From Nodosilinea nodulosa PCC 7104 (lineage in GTDB: Bacteria > Cyanobacteriota > Cyanobacteriia > Phormidesmidales > Phormidesmidaceae): DNA of 64,000 bases. A model generated the notes under the pieces. The model saw only the letters and a list, made by a program, of their open reading frames with translations, did not search any database and was not told the origin of the DNA. The translations under genes and the position numbers were made by a program. Within the stretch, counting starts at the first letter, position 1, and every line of letters starts with the position of its first letter. The DNA is taken from contig NZ_JH976537.1 in NCBI RefSeq assembly GCF_000309385.1, forward strand, positions 1,259,425 through 1,323,424. The letters are read 5' to 3'. This document shows positions 44,091-52,965 of the stretch, in pieces.

Positions 44091-45519
44091 ATTGGGCTCA
44101 ATTTTGCCCAGCTCTCTGGCCCTTTCTGCCCTGTGCCCAGCCCAGTTAGCAACCCAGCTCGATACCGCCCTCGATCAGCCGCCTCTAGATACCGCCTACA
44201 CGGGCATGGTGCTGCAAACCCAGGGGCCAAACCCGCGCACAATCTATAACCGCAACGGCGATCGCCTCTTCACCCCGGCCTCTAATATGAAGCTGCTGAC
44301 CACGGCGGCGGCGGCCCATCGGCTGGGGGGCTACTACCGCCTGCGCACCTCGGTATACGGCACTGTGGCGGCGGGGGGCAGCGCCGCGCTGCGGGTGGTG
44401 GGGCGGGGCGATCCGAGCTTTACCACCGCGCAGATCGACGACCTCGTGCAGCAGTTGACCCAGGCGGGGGTGAGGCAGGTCAGCCGCCTGGTAATTGACG
44501 ACTCGTATTTTCCGGGCTTTGCCACCAACCCCACCTGGGAGTGGGACGATGCCCAGCTGGACTACGGCGCCCCGGTCAACAGCCTGATTTTGAACCGCAA
44601 TGCGATCGCCGTTCAGCTAGCTCCAACCCAGGTGGGTAGCCCGCTGAGCCTGACCTGGCTTCAGATGTTGCCCGCTGGGCCGCTACCCGTGGCGAACGAT
44701 TCCACCACCGCTGCGGCTGGGGTTTCCACGGCTGGGGTGGCTCTTTGGCGCACCGGAGACACGCCGACGGTGCGGGTCACCGGGCAGATGGCCCAGGGAG
44801 AGAGTCCCCAAACCTTTGACTTGGCGGTGCTGAATCCGGCCCAGCAGTTTGCGGCAGCAATGGAGCAGGGGCTGCGGCGGCGATCGCTGCCGGTGGGGCA
44901 AACGGTGATCAGCCAAAATTCGCTGCCCATTACCGGCCAGGAGCTGGCGGCGGTGGAGTCGCCAGAGGTGAGAGACCTGATGCTGGTGGCGAACCGGGAT
45001 AGCGACAACCTCTATGCCGAGGCGCTGTTTAAAACCCTGGGGGTGACGGCGGCGGGCAGCATTGCCGAGGGCGATGACGTGGCCGATGCCAGCCAGGCCG
45101 GAGGGGAGGCGGTAAAGGCAGCCCTGGCGGAACTGGGGGTAAAGAGTGAGCCGCTGCGGGTGGTGGATGGCTCGGGGCTGTCGCGCCACGATCTGGTCTC
45201 GCCGATCGCCTTCGTAGACACCCTACAGGCGATGGCAGTGCATCCCCAGGGGCGGTTTTTCCGCGAGTCGCTGGCGATCGCGGGCCAGAGCGGCACGCTC
45301 AGCAATCGGCTGCGGGGCACGGTGCTGGAGGGGCATCTGCAGGGCAAGTCGGGGGCGCTGACGGGGGATGTGGCGCTGTCGGGCTATGTGCAGCCGCCCA
45401 ACTATGAGCCGCTGGTGTTTAGCATTCTGATCAACCATTCAAACCAGCATGCCAGCGTGCTGCGAGACAAAATCGATCGGCTATTGCTGCTGGTTGCGCA
45501 GCTTCAGGCAGGGTGCTGA
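44038..45519 (+). CDS. dacB: D-alanyl-D-alanine carboxypeptidase/endopeptidase (PBP4, S13)
   Basis: 493 aa. Signal peptide (MLVLRQVQRVGIVLGFGVLG...LALSALC), then the S13 motifs: SxxK in PASNMKLLTTAAA, SxN in RDSDNLYAEALF and KSG in LQGKSGALTGDVA. Acts in the periplasm on peptidoglycan peptides. The start is in the second copy of a 65-bp tandem duplication; the first ATG leads to a short frame of 63 codons. Loss or gain of one copy may therefore change the translated leader. I use the common symbol dacB by motif order. Confidence 0.88.
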   Translation: MLVLRQVQRVGIVLGFGVLGSILPSSLALSALCPAQLATQLDTALDQPPLDTAYTGMVLQTQGPNPRTIYNRNGDRLFTPASNMKLLTTAAAAHRLGGYYRLRTSVYGTVAAGGSAALRVVGRGDPSFTTAQIDDLVQQLTQAGVRQVSRLVIDDSYFPGFATNPTWEWDDAQLDYGAPVNSLILNRNAIAVQLAPTQVGSPLSLTWLQMLPAGPLPVANDSTTAAAGVSTAGVALWRTGDTPTVRVTGQMAQGESPQTFDLAVLNPAQQFAAAMEQGLRRRSLPVGQTVISQNSLPITGQELAAVESPEVRDLMLVANRDSDNLYAEALFKTLGVTAAGSIAEGDDVADASQAGGEAVKAALAELGVKSEPLRVVDGSGLSRHDLVSPIAFVDTLQAMAVHPQGRFFRESLAIAGQSGTLSNRLRGTVLEGHLQGKSGALTGDVALSGYVQPPNYEPLVFSILINHSNQHASVLRDKIDRLLLLVAQLQAGC

Positions 45520-45703
45520 CCCAAATTCAGGTTAAAAACTTTGGGCCTATTTCTGCGTGGGGATAGCAAGGTTAAAATTCAGTGTGAAAATAGTCTTTTG
45601 AGACTAGCGATCGTCGCTGCCCTACGCCAAGGCCAGGCGGGAGCTTTCGTCTATACTCGTTTCATTCCAGCACCGATTTGGGCGATCGCGGGAGACAGCC
45701 AGT

Positions 45704-47278
45704 ATGGTGACGACGAAGGAGGTGGCTACGGGGACAGAACCGGCGATTTCGCCGGCTGACGATGCTGCACGGTTTCAGCAGCTTCAGCGCGCGCTGCGCG
45801 ATCGCTGGCGCTCCACCGACGAGTTTGACACCCAGGAGCGCCACATTGTGGTGGTGCCCTCCCTCAGCCTCGACCAGGAAGAGCTACAAAAAATCGAGGG
45901 GGTCAACCACTACGAAGAGCGGCTGCTGTTTTCGCTGATTCGGCTGCGCAACCCCAATACGCACCTGGTCTATGTCACCTCGCAGCCACTGCACCCCAGC
46001 ATTGTCGACTACTACCTGGAGCTACTGCCCGGCATTCCCAGCTCCCACGCCCGCGATCGCCTCACTCTGCTGGCTGCCTACGACAGCTCGCGCAAGCCGC
46101 TCAGCCAAAAGCTGCTGGAGCGACCCCGACTGCTAGAGCGCATCCGCAGGGCGGTCAATCCTGCCCAGGCCTACATGACTTGCTACAACTCCACCCCCTG
46201 GGAGCGCGACCTGTCTCTGGCCCTGGATCTGCCCCTGCTGGCCCTCGACCCAGACCTGCTGGCCTGGGGCACCAAGAGCGGCAGCCGCGAAATCTTCAAG
46301 CGCTGCGGCATTCCCCACCCGATCGGCAGCGAGCTGGTGTTTTCTAAGGCGGAGTTGGCTACCGTCACCGCCGAGGTGTGGGAGCAGGACCCCAGCCTTC
46401 AGCGCATGGTGATCAAGCTCAACGAAGGCTTTTCGGGGGAGGGCAACGCCCTGCTGGATCTGCGGCAGCTGAAGGCTGTTGCCCCGGGGAACGCTGCACA
46501 TAGCGATCGCGCCGATGCGATCGCCGCCGCCTTCTCCGACCTCAGCTTTCAGTGCGATACCGAGACCTGGGAGCACTTTTCGGCCAAAATTCCGGTGCTG
46601 GGGGCGATCGCCGAAGCCTTTGTCGAAGGCGACCACAAAGAATCCCCCAGCGTCCAGGGCCGCATTACCCCCCTGGGCGAGGTCGAAATTCTCTCCACCC
46701 ACGATCAGGAGCTGGGCGGCCCCGATGGCCAAATCTTCCTGGGCTGCTCGTTCCCGGCCCGGCCCGACTACCGGCTCAAAATTCAGGAAATGGGCCATCG
46801 CGTTGGCGCAGAACTGGCCCGCCAGGGCGCCCTAGAGCGCTACGGCGTCGACTTTATTGCTGTGGCCAAGGGCGACCCCGCAGCCCCCGAGTGGGACTTG
46901 CAGGCGATCGAAATCAACCTGCGCAAGGGCGGCACCACCCACCCGCTGATGGCGATGAAAATGCTCACCGAGGGGCACTTTCACCAGGCCGACGGTTTGT
47001 TCTACACCAAGCAGGAGCAGGTGCGCTACTACCGCGCCTCCGACAACCTGCAAAAGCCCCACTACCAGGGCCTGCTGCCCAGCGATCTGATGGATATCAT
47101 CGTCACCAAGCAGCTTCATTTCAACTCCATTAGCGGGGTGGGGGCGGCCTTTCACCTGATGGGCTGCCTGTCGGAGTACGGCAAAGTCGGCCTCACCTGC
47201 ATCGGCACTAGCCCTGACCACGCCCGCGAGATCTACGACCAGGTGGTTGCCGCCCTCGATGAGTCAACCCTACCCTGA
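45704..47278 (+). CDS. PGM1-like ATP-grasp peptide ligase
   Basis: 524 aa. An N-terminal pre-ATP-grasp part (ERHIVVVPSLSLDQEELQKI...YEERLLFSLIRLRNP) and an ATP-grasp-like core with MVIKLNEGFSGEGNALLDL, VEILSTHDQELGGPDGQ and the metal-binding IEINLRKGGTTHPLMAMKMLTEG, followed by the small PGM1_C-type domain (HFNSISGVGAAFHLMGCLSEYGKVGLTCIG). The Streptomyces relative joins amino acids in pheganomycin synthesis. No NRPS, precursor peptide or partner is next to it, so the cyanobacterial product is unknown. Confidence 0.8.
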   Translation: MVTTKEVATGTEPAISPADDAARFQQLQRALRDRWRSTDEFDTQERHIVVVPSLSLDQEELQKIEGVNHYEERLLFSLIRLRNPNTHLVYVTSQPLHPSIVDYYLELLPGIPSSHARDRLTLLAAYDSSRKPLSQKLLERPRLLERIRRAVNPAQAYMTCYNSTPWERDLSLALDLPLLALDPDLLAWGTKSGSREIFKRCGIPHPIGSELVFSKAELATVTAEVWEQDPSLQRMVIKLNEGFSGEGNALLDLRQLKAVAPGNAAHSDRADAIAAAFSDLSFQCDTETWEHFSAKIPVLGAIAEAFVEGDHKESPSVQGRITPLGEVEILSTHDQELGGPDGQIFLGCSFPARPDYRLKIQEMGHRVGAELARQGALERYGVDFIAVAKGDPAAPEWDLQAIEINLRKGGTTHPLMAMKMLTEGHFHQADGLFYTKQEQVRYYRASDNLQKPHYQGLLPSDLMDIIVTKQLHFNSISGVGAAFHLMGCLSEYGKVGLTCIGTSPDHAREIYDQVVAALDESTLP

Positions 47279-47676
47279 CTCGCCAGCGTTAAAAAGATTG
47301 CTCGCGTGCTCAGCATACTTGTCCTCTTTACGGGCAAAGGTAGCGATGGCGATTGTAGAGATCAGCACTCGGCAGCCTGAGAACTTAGATCTAACAATCT
47401 GACAGATTCTTGTAGGCTTTGTTCGTACTCAATGGCGTCAACCCCTGGCAAAATCGCTAATCCACCCATAGACCGATGTACTTTTGAGGGATTGATGTTT
47501 AGCTACTTTCAGTGTTCGTGCAAAACTGTGTTCGTGCAAAACTGTGCCGAATATTCACATTTTACACGGGTGAAAACTGTTTAGCTCTGAGCGAGAGAGC
47601 CAAGTTTTGAGAGGGTGACATGTTAAATTCATGCCGAACAGTGCGGCAATTGCATCCGGGGTCAAAAGAGTGACCG
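47279..47676. promoter_or_regulatory. Histidine-kinase leader region with repeats and a uORF
   Basis: 398 bp without a normal gene. It holds a tandem pair of GTTCGTGCAAAACTGT (about 47513-47546) and a 17-codon frame at 47620-47673 (M-L-N-S-C-R-T-V-R-Q-L-H-P-G-S-K-E) preceded by GAGAGGGTGAC and ending three bases before the kinase ATG. The first part resembles eroded coding sequence. Confidence 0.4.
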
Positions 47677-48822
47677 ATGCGATTAGCAGACTTTATCCTT
47701 GAGAACATTGAATCCATCCTTATGGAGTGGGAAGCGTTTGCCCGCAGCCTTACTCCTGGGGCGGAGATGACCAAACTGGCCCTACGCAATGCCGCTGGGT
47801 TAATCCTAAACGCCACTGCACAGGACATGCAGATGGAGCAGAGCCTCGCCCAGCAGGTGAGCAAATCTAAAGGCCACGGCGGTGCTGGCGGTGAAAAGAG
47901 CGATCGCCTCGACCAGGCGTCGCAGATTCATGGTGTGGAGCGGGTGGGCTCGGGCTTTGACATCATGGAAGTTGTCGCCGAGTACCGCGCCCTGCGGGCC
48001 AGCGTGCTCCGCCTGTGGCGCGCGAGCTGCCCCGAGCCTGACCTCAACGACCTCAATGACATCATTCGCTTCAACGAGTCAATTGATCAATCCCTGGCCG
48101 AGGCCATCGGCAGCTACAACCACCGCGTCGAGCAGTCGCGCCGCATGTTCCTGGCAATTCTCAGTCACGATCTGCGCAACCCGCTGAACAGTATTCGTAT
48201 GGCCGCCCAGCTGGCCTCGCGCTCCCCCAACGACGCCTTGGGCTCTGCCAAAGCGCTGTCAATGATTGAAAGAAATGTAGACACAATTACGCGGTTAACC
48301 AATGACCTGATCGATTTCGCCTCGACGGGCCTGGGCAGCGGTATGCCCCTGACGCGCAGTCCGTTAAATTTGGAGAAATTGGCTCGTAACGTCTTTGAGG
48401 AGTTCTGCTTTGCCCATCCGCAGCGCACGCTTCGCTTTCACTCCAGCGGCGACCTCACGGGCGACTGGGATGCGGCTCGCCTGCGACAGGTCATCTCCAA
48501 TTTAGTGGGCAATGCGCTTCAGCACGGAGCAAACGAGGGGGCAGTCGAACTCGCGATCGCCTCAGAAGCGTCAACCGTGGCCGTAAGCGTGCACAATGAA
48601 GGGCCACCCATCCCTCCAGAAATGTTAACGGCGATCTTCAACCCGCTGGTGCGCTACACCAAGGCCGAATCAGAGGCGCACCAGGTTTCGAGCAGCATCG
48701 GCCTGGGTCTGTACATTGTGCGGGAAGTTGTCGTCGCCCACGGAGGGACGATAGCGGTCGCCTCCACAGCGCAAGAAGGCACAACATTCACTGCTCGCCT
48801 GCCGCGCACTGTGTCCCGTTAA
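47677..48822 (+). CDS. Cytosolic sensor histidine kinase with RsbRD-type N-domain
   Basis: 381 aa without membrane spans. Residues 1-130 match the RsbRD/RsbT co-antagonist-like sensory fold (FILENIESILMEWEAFARSL... and FDIMEVVAEYRALRASVLRLW). HisKA with the phospho-acceptor His in FLAILSHDLRNPLNSIRMAA, then HATPase_c with N-box NLVGNALQHGA, and G-box GLGLYIVREVVVAHGG. Such kinases are common in soil and freshwater bacteria, with proteins or small signals as input. No response regulator is next to it; base use is somewhat more AT-rich than neighbours, so transfer is possible. Confidence 0.85.
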   Translation: MRLADFILENIESILMEWEAFARSLTPGAEMTKLALRNAAGLILNATAQDMQMEQSLAQQVSKSKGHGGAGGEKSDRLDQASQIHGVERVGSGFDIMEVVAEYRALRASVLRLWRASCPEPDLNDLNDIIRFNESIDQSLAEAIGSYNHRVEQSRRMFLAILSHDLRNPLNSIRMAAQLASRSPNDALGSAKALSMIERNVDTITRLTNDLIDFASTGLGSGMPLTRSPLNLEKLARNVFEEFCFAHPQRTLRFHSSGDLTGDWDAARLRQVISNLVGNALQHGANEGAVELAIASEASTVAVSVHNEGPPIPPEMLTAIFNPLVRYTKAESEAHQVSSSIGLGLYIVREVVVAHGGTIAVASTAQEGTTFTARLPRTVSR

Positions 48823-48858
48823 AAAGAGCCTGACCCTAACTGGGGCCAGGCTCTTTTT
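48821..48858. terminator. Bidirectional Rho-independent terminator
   Basis: AAAAAGAGCCTGACCC / GGGGCCAGGCTCTTTTT forms a strong stem with A- and T-runs on both sides, and overlaps the histidine-kinase stop codon by two bases. It serves the convergent kinase and SPFH genes. Confidence 0.9.
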
Positions 48859-48877
48859 GGGTTGAACTACAGTTTAC

Positions 48878-49834
48878 CTACGGCTGTCCCTCGCCTACGA
48901 TCGCCCGCATGCCCTCCAGCGTGGCTGGAATGCTGCGCGGGTCCATGAACATCACCTTGCTGCTGTCGCTGCTGCCAATTTTTAGCCCCATCTCCATATA
49001 GTGCTGGGCAATCAGAAATTGCAGCGCCTCGCGGGTGCCGGGGTCGGCGGCGAGGGTTTTGGCAATCACCTGCATGGCCTCGGCGGTGCCCTGGGCCTGG
49101 AGCAGCTGCTCCTGACGCAGCGCCTGGGCTTTTAGGACGATGGTTTTTTGCTGGGCTTCGGCATCTAAAATGGCTGCTTTTTGCCGGGCTTCAGCATCGA
49201 GTACCGCCGACTCGGCCCGGCCCTTAGCCGAGTTGACCGCCGCCTCGCGCTCCCCTTCGGAGGTCAGCACGGCGGCCCGCTTTTTGCGCTCGGCGGCCAT
49301 TTGCAGCTCCATGGAATCCTGCACGGCCTTGGAGGGCACGATGTCGCGCAGCTCAACCCGAGTCACTTTGACGCCCCAGGGGTCGGTGGAGATATCCAGC
49401 TCGCGCAGCAGCAGTTCGTTGATTTCAGAGCGGGCGGTAAAGGTTTGATCCAGCTCCAGCTGGCCCATCTCGGAGCGAATTTGGGTCAGCACCAGGTTGA
49501 CCATGGCCGACTGTAGGTTTTCCACCTTGTAGTAGGCCTTTTCCATATCCACAATCCGCCAGTACACCACCGCATCCACCGTGATCGATACGTTGTCGCG
49601 AGTAATGCACTGCTGGGGGGGAATGTCCAGCACCCGCTCCCGAATGGTTTGCTTGAACACCACCCGATCGAGAAAGGGCACCAAAAAGTTGAGGCCGGGG
49701 GTGAGTTTTTTGCCGTTGTACTTGCCCAGGGTTTCTACAAGGGCCTCATCGCTCTGGTTGATGATTTTGACCGAGCCAGCGGCGATCGAGCCGCCGAAGA
49801 TCAGCACAACTAGAAAACTAAAAAAGCCGCCCAT
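48878..49834 (-). CDS. SPFH/Band 7 membrane protein (stomatin-like, paraslipin/QmcA type)
   Basis: 318 aa. N-terminal anchor [19 protein letters not shown], then the SPFH core [36 protein letters not shown] and [22 protein letters not shown] charged Ala/Glu-rich helix ([19 protein letters not shown]...[17 protein letters not shown]) follows, the part that drives oligomer formation. Forms membrane microdomain rings. The NfeD gene directly upstream on the same strand is the classical partner. Confidence 0.93.
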   Translation of the reverse strand: MGGFFSFLVVLIFGGSIAAGSVKIINQSDEALVETLGKYNGKKLTPGLNFLVPFLDRVVFKQTIRERVLDIPPQQCITRDNVSITVDAVVYWRIVDMEKAYYKVENLQSAMVNLVLTQIRSEMGQLELDQTFTARSEINELLLRELDISTDPWGVKVTRVELRDIVPSKAVQDSMELQMAAERKKRAAVLTSEGEREAAVNSAKGRAESAVLDAEARQKAAILDAEAQQKTIVLKAQALRQEQLLQAQGTAEAMQVIAKTLAADPGTREALQFLIAQHYMEMGLKIGSSDSSKVMFMDPRSIPATLEGMRAIVGEGQP

Positions 49835-49915
49835 AGCTGTAATTCCTTCACTGTTTTGCGATAAAAAGCGTTTGCGGTATGAAAGCGTTTGTGGTGGTGG
49901 ATGTGCGGTGCTGGC

Positions 49916-50341
49916 CTAGGCCCTCAGCGCACTTTCAGGGATCACATACAGGGTGTTGCCCTTGCGGCTGACCACCACCACCGGCTGATCGGCACCGATG
50001 GTAATGGTTTCGTCGTCGCAGCGGGCCTGCCAGGAGTTGCCTTCGTAGATTACCCGCCCCACCTTTCCGGGGGGAATAGCGGTTAGGGTGCGGGCTTCGG
50101 TCGAGTCTTGCAGGATATACGGGGTGCGCTTGGGCAAAAACCACCGCAGCGAGAAAGTAAACACCAGCGATAGCGCTACCCAGACCACCATCTGGAACGT
50201 AAAGGACGGCACTCCCAGGGCGATGACAGCCACAATAAAGGCGCTGATGCCCAGGGTAGATTCCACAAACCCGGTGGGCAAAAACAGCTCCATGAGGCAG
50301 AAGATGACCCCCAGAATGGCCCAAAACAAGGGATAGTTCAT
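49916..50341 (-). CDS. NfeD-family membrane protein
   Basis: 141 aa. Three N-terminal membrane segments (LFWAILGVIFCLMELFLPTG; FIVAVIALGVPS; WVALSLVFTFSLRWFLP) and a C-terminal OB-fold domain (LTAIPPGKVGRVIYEGNSWQARCDDETITIGADQPVVVVSRKGNTLYV). It is the short, protease-less NfeD type that pairs with SPFH proteins. The SPFH gene begins 82 bp downstream, so they form an operon. Confidence 0.9.
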   Translation of the reverse strand: MNYPLFWAILGVIFCLMELFLPTGFVESTLGISAFIVAVIALGVPSFTFQMVVWVALSLVFTFSLRWFLPKRTPYILQDSTEARTLTAIPPGKVGRVIYEGNSWQARCDDETITIGADQPVVVVSRKGNTLYVIPESALRA

Positions 50342-50529
50342 GGCAACCCGGTAGAGAAACAGAGGCGCTGGAGACGGACTGATTCTAACCGGGTGACACC
50401 GATACTAGATTGCCCGCCAGAAAGTTTCGCTATCCTCATAGGATTAATCTATCTTTAGGGTCAAGCCTAATGGGGGCTTGATTACGTTGTTTTAAGAGAT
50501 TCCTGGCGTTGAACTGTGCCGATCGCCCT

Positions 50530-52329
50530 ATGAACCGTGTAGAACGCCGACCCTCTCGCTACAAACCCTACCTGTGGGTCGTAGGGACAGATCTGGAAAC
50601 CCTGCCGATAGATGAGCTGGTGGGGCAGCGTTACCAGGTGGTGGCCCCGTATATCTGGCTCGATACCCAGCCCGATCAGCGGCCTAGCGTTCCCAATGCG
50701 TTTCCTCCGGAGGCGATGCCCTACCTGAAAGCCCACCCCCATCGGCTGCATGTGCCAGGGCTCTACGGGGTGCTAGAGCGCACCGGAGCACCCCCAATTT
50801 TGCTGCTGGAGAACGCCCCGATTCATCCCCAGGCCGGGGCGCTGCTGCCGGAACTGGAGGCGGGGTTGTTTAGCGCGCCGCCGCTGCGGCAGGCCAACTG
50901 GCTGTGGCAGCTCTGGGAGCTATGGGGAACGCTGGGCGACCTGGGTTTGGCCAGGAGCCTGCTGATGCCCAGCAATCTGCGGGTGGATGGCTGGCGACTG
51001 CGGCTGCTAGAGCTGCTGCCCGCCGGAGAGGACGACGCGGAACCGCCCACCCTGGCGGATTTGGCGGAGCTGTGGCGATCGCTGCTCTCCCCGCTGCACC
51101 TGTCGGTCTCTGAACCACTGCGCCTGCTGGTCAACCGCATTGATGCAGGGGATATGGATGCGGCCACCCTGGCCCTCGAGCTCAACCAGATTTTGCTGGG
51201 CCAGGCGGCTATGGTATCAACCCGCATTGCCCTGGCCGGAGCCACCGCCCAGGGGCCGACCCAGCCCCGCAATGAAGATGCCTGCTGGCCCCAGGGCACC
51301 CAGAGCGAAACTGCTGGGCTACAGGTTGCGATGGTGTGCGACGGGGTCGGGGGCCACGACGATGGCGAAATCGCCAGCCAGCTGGCCGTGCAGTCGCTGC
51401 AAATTCAGCTCCAGGCGCTGCTGGCCGAGGCCCAAAACGAGCTGCGGATACTGCCTCCCCAGGTGATTGTGCAGCAGCTTGAGGCCGTGATTCGCATCGT
51501 CAACGAGCTGATTAGCTTTCAAAACGACAACCGGGGCCGGGTGGGCCGTCAGCGCATGGGCACGACCCTGGTGATGGCGGTGGTAATTCCTCAGCGGGTG
51601 CAGACCGAGCAGGGCTGGGAGCGAGTCAGCGAGGTGTATCTGGCTCAGGTGGGCGACAGCCGCGCCTACTGGATTACCCCGGACTACTGCCACCCGCTGA
51701 CGGTGGATGACGACATTGCCGGACGCGAGGTGATTGCCTGCCGCCAGACCTGGCCCCAGGCCCAGGAGCGCAGCGATGCCGGAGCCCTCACCCAGGCCCT
51801 GGGCACCCGCAGCGGCGATCACCTGCGGCCCCACCTGCGGCGCTTTATTTTTGATGAAACCGGCATTTTGCTGCTGTGCTCCGATGGCCTCAGCGACAAC
51901 TACCGCATTGAAGACGCCTGGGCCAACTACATCGGCCTGATTATTAAAGACATTGTGACCCTCGACTCGGCGGTGGCCTCGTGGATTGAGCTGGCCAACC
52001 AGAAAAACGGCCACGACAACACCGCCGTCGTGCTGATGCAGTACAAGCTCTTTACCCAGACCTCGGCCCAGACCGAGCCAGATGCTGCCGCTGGCTCTCG
52101 GCAAGAAACCGTCCCTCCGCCAGGGGCCACGCTCTACGGCGAGAGCCTGCCGGAGGAGGTTGCCTCCGCCCCGGCAGAGTCTAAGCCGCCCCAGGGCATC
52201 CCCCGCTGGATCTTGGCGGTGTCTGGGTCTGCCCTGCTGGTGGGGCTACTGGGCTGGTGGTGGTTGTCTAGCCGCTCGCCGGAGCCGCCGTCACCGCTGC
52301 CGCCGCCGCCGACGGCTCCGGCTCCCTAA
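50530..52329 (+). CDS. PP2C-type Ser/Thr protein phosphatase with N-domain and membrane tail
   Basis: About 599 aa from ATG 50530. Residues 1-230 form a protein-kinase-fold-like or regulatory N-domain (YKPYLWVVGTDLETLPIDEL...). PP2C motifs follow: TQPRNEDACW, VAMVCDGVGGHDDGEIAS, YLAQVGDSRAYW, ILLLCSDGLSDN and GHDNTAVVLMQY, giving the two-metal catalytic site. A Pro/Ala linker and one membrane helix (WILAVSGSALLVGLLGWWWL) near the C-terminus anchor it. It reverses Ser/Thr phosphorylation by cyanobacterial Pkn-type kinases (family knowledge). No kinase gene is adjacent. Confidence 0.88.
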   Translation: MNRVERRPSRYKPYLWVVGTDLETLPIDELVGQRYQVVAPYIWLDTQPDQRPSVPNAFPPEAMPYLKAHPHRLHVPGLYGVLERTGAPPILLLENAPIHPQAGALLPELEAGLFSAPPLRQANWLWQLWELWGTLGDLGLARSLLMPSNLRVDGWRLRLLELLPAGEDDAEPPTLADLAELWRSLLSPLHLSVSEPLRLLVNRIDAGDMDAATLALELNQILLGQAAMVSTRIALAGATAQGPTQPRNEDACWPQGTQSETAGLQVAMVCDGVGGHDDGEIASQLAVQSLQIQLQALLAEAQNELRILPPQVIVQQLEAVIRIVNELISFQNDNRGRVGRQRMGTTLVMAVVIPQRVQTEQGWERVSEVYLAQVGDSRAYWITPDYCHPLTVDDDIAGREVIACRQTWPQAQERSDAGALTQALGTRSGDHLRPHLRRFIFDETGILLLCSDGLSDNYRIEDAWANYIGLIIKDIVTLDSAVASWIELANQKNGHDNTAVVLMQYKLFTQTSAQTEPDAAAGSRQETVPPPGATLYGESLPEEVASAPAESKPPQGIPRWILAVSGSALLVGLLGWWWLSSRSPEPPSPLPPPPTAPAP

Positions 52330-52466
52330 GGGGATGAGGAGATGAGGGGATGGGGGGATGAGGGGATGGGGGGAGTGAGGGGGTGGGGGGATGAGGGGAT
52401 GAGGGGATGAGGGGATGAGGGGATGAGGGGATGAGGGGATGAGGGGATGAGGGGATGAGGGGATGA
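52323..52466. repeat. Octamer tandem repeat (GGGGATGA)n
   Basis: More than a dozen head-to-tail GGGGATGA units, with slightly diverged units at the left end, directly behind the PP2C stop codon. No spacers. The gap 52330-52522 holds no gene. Confidence 0.9.
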
Positions 52467-52522
52467 GTGAGAAGAGTGGGGTTCACCGGAACTGGGTGGG
52501 TGAGCGGCCAGATAGGTAAACC

Positions 52523-52939
52523 ATGGGGATTTTGACCGATACCTTTACTAACCCCTGGGAGTCGCTGCTGCTGAGGCCGATGCAGGGCTGGCTGGCGGAG
52601 CATCCGCTGGTGGGCTGGCTGGTGGGGCACCCGCTGTGGGCGCTGGCTTTGGCAATAGTAGGCCTGCTGCTGTTTGCCGGGCTGTGGAGCGCGATCGCCC
52701 GCCTCACCGAAGGCTTCTGGCTGGCCCTGGTGCGGCTGCCCTTTCGCCTCAGCAGCTGGATGTTTGCAGCCCTGTCGGCGGTGCTGGTGCGGCGGTGGGT
52801 CAAGCCTTCCAGGACAGCGGGTGGCAGCGATCGCCTGAGCGAAATCATGGGCCGTTTGGAGACGCTGCAAACGGAGCAGGAGACGCTGCTGGGCGAGATG
52901 CGGGATCTGTTAGGGAAGCAGGCCGATGGGCGAGAGTAG
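52523..52939 (+). CDS. Small membrane protein with coiled-coil tail, unknown
   Basis: 138 aa. One or two hydrophobic segments (PLWALALAIVGLLLFAGLWSAIARL; FRLSSWMFAALSAVLV) and a C-terminal coiled coil (LSEIMGRLETLQTEQETLLGEM). I know similar unnamed cyanobacterial proteins. AGG lies before the ATG. The YdcF-type gene starts 26 bp after its stop, so both are probably one transcript. Confidence 0.7.
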   Translation: MGILTDTFTNPWESLLLRPMQGWLAEHPLVGWLVGHPLWALALAIVGLLLFAGLWSAIARLTEGFWLALVRLPFRLSSWMFAALSAVLVRRWVKPSRTAGGSDRLSEIMGRLETLQTEQETLLGEMRDLLGKQADGRE

Positions 52940-52965
52940 GTGGGTCGGTGAGGCGGTGAGGTGGA

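Noticed and set aside
43958..44149. Frame of 63 codons starting upstream of dacB
   Set aside because: Product of the 65-bp duplication shifting frame; the second half is dacB read out of frame.
47281..47400. Minus-strand stretch reading like protein (ISTIAIATFARKEDKYAE)
   Set aside because: No start codon with a ribosome site and no recognised family; at best a remnant.
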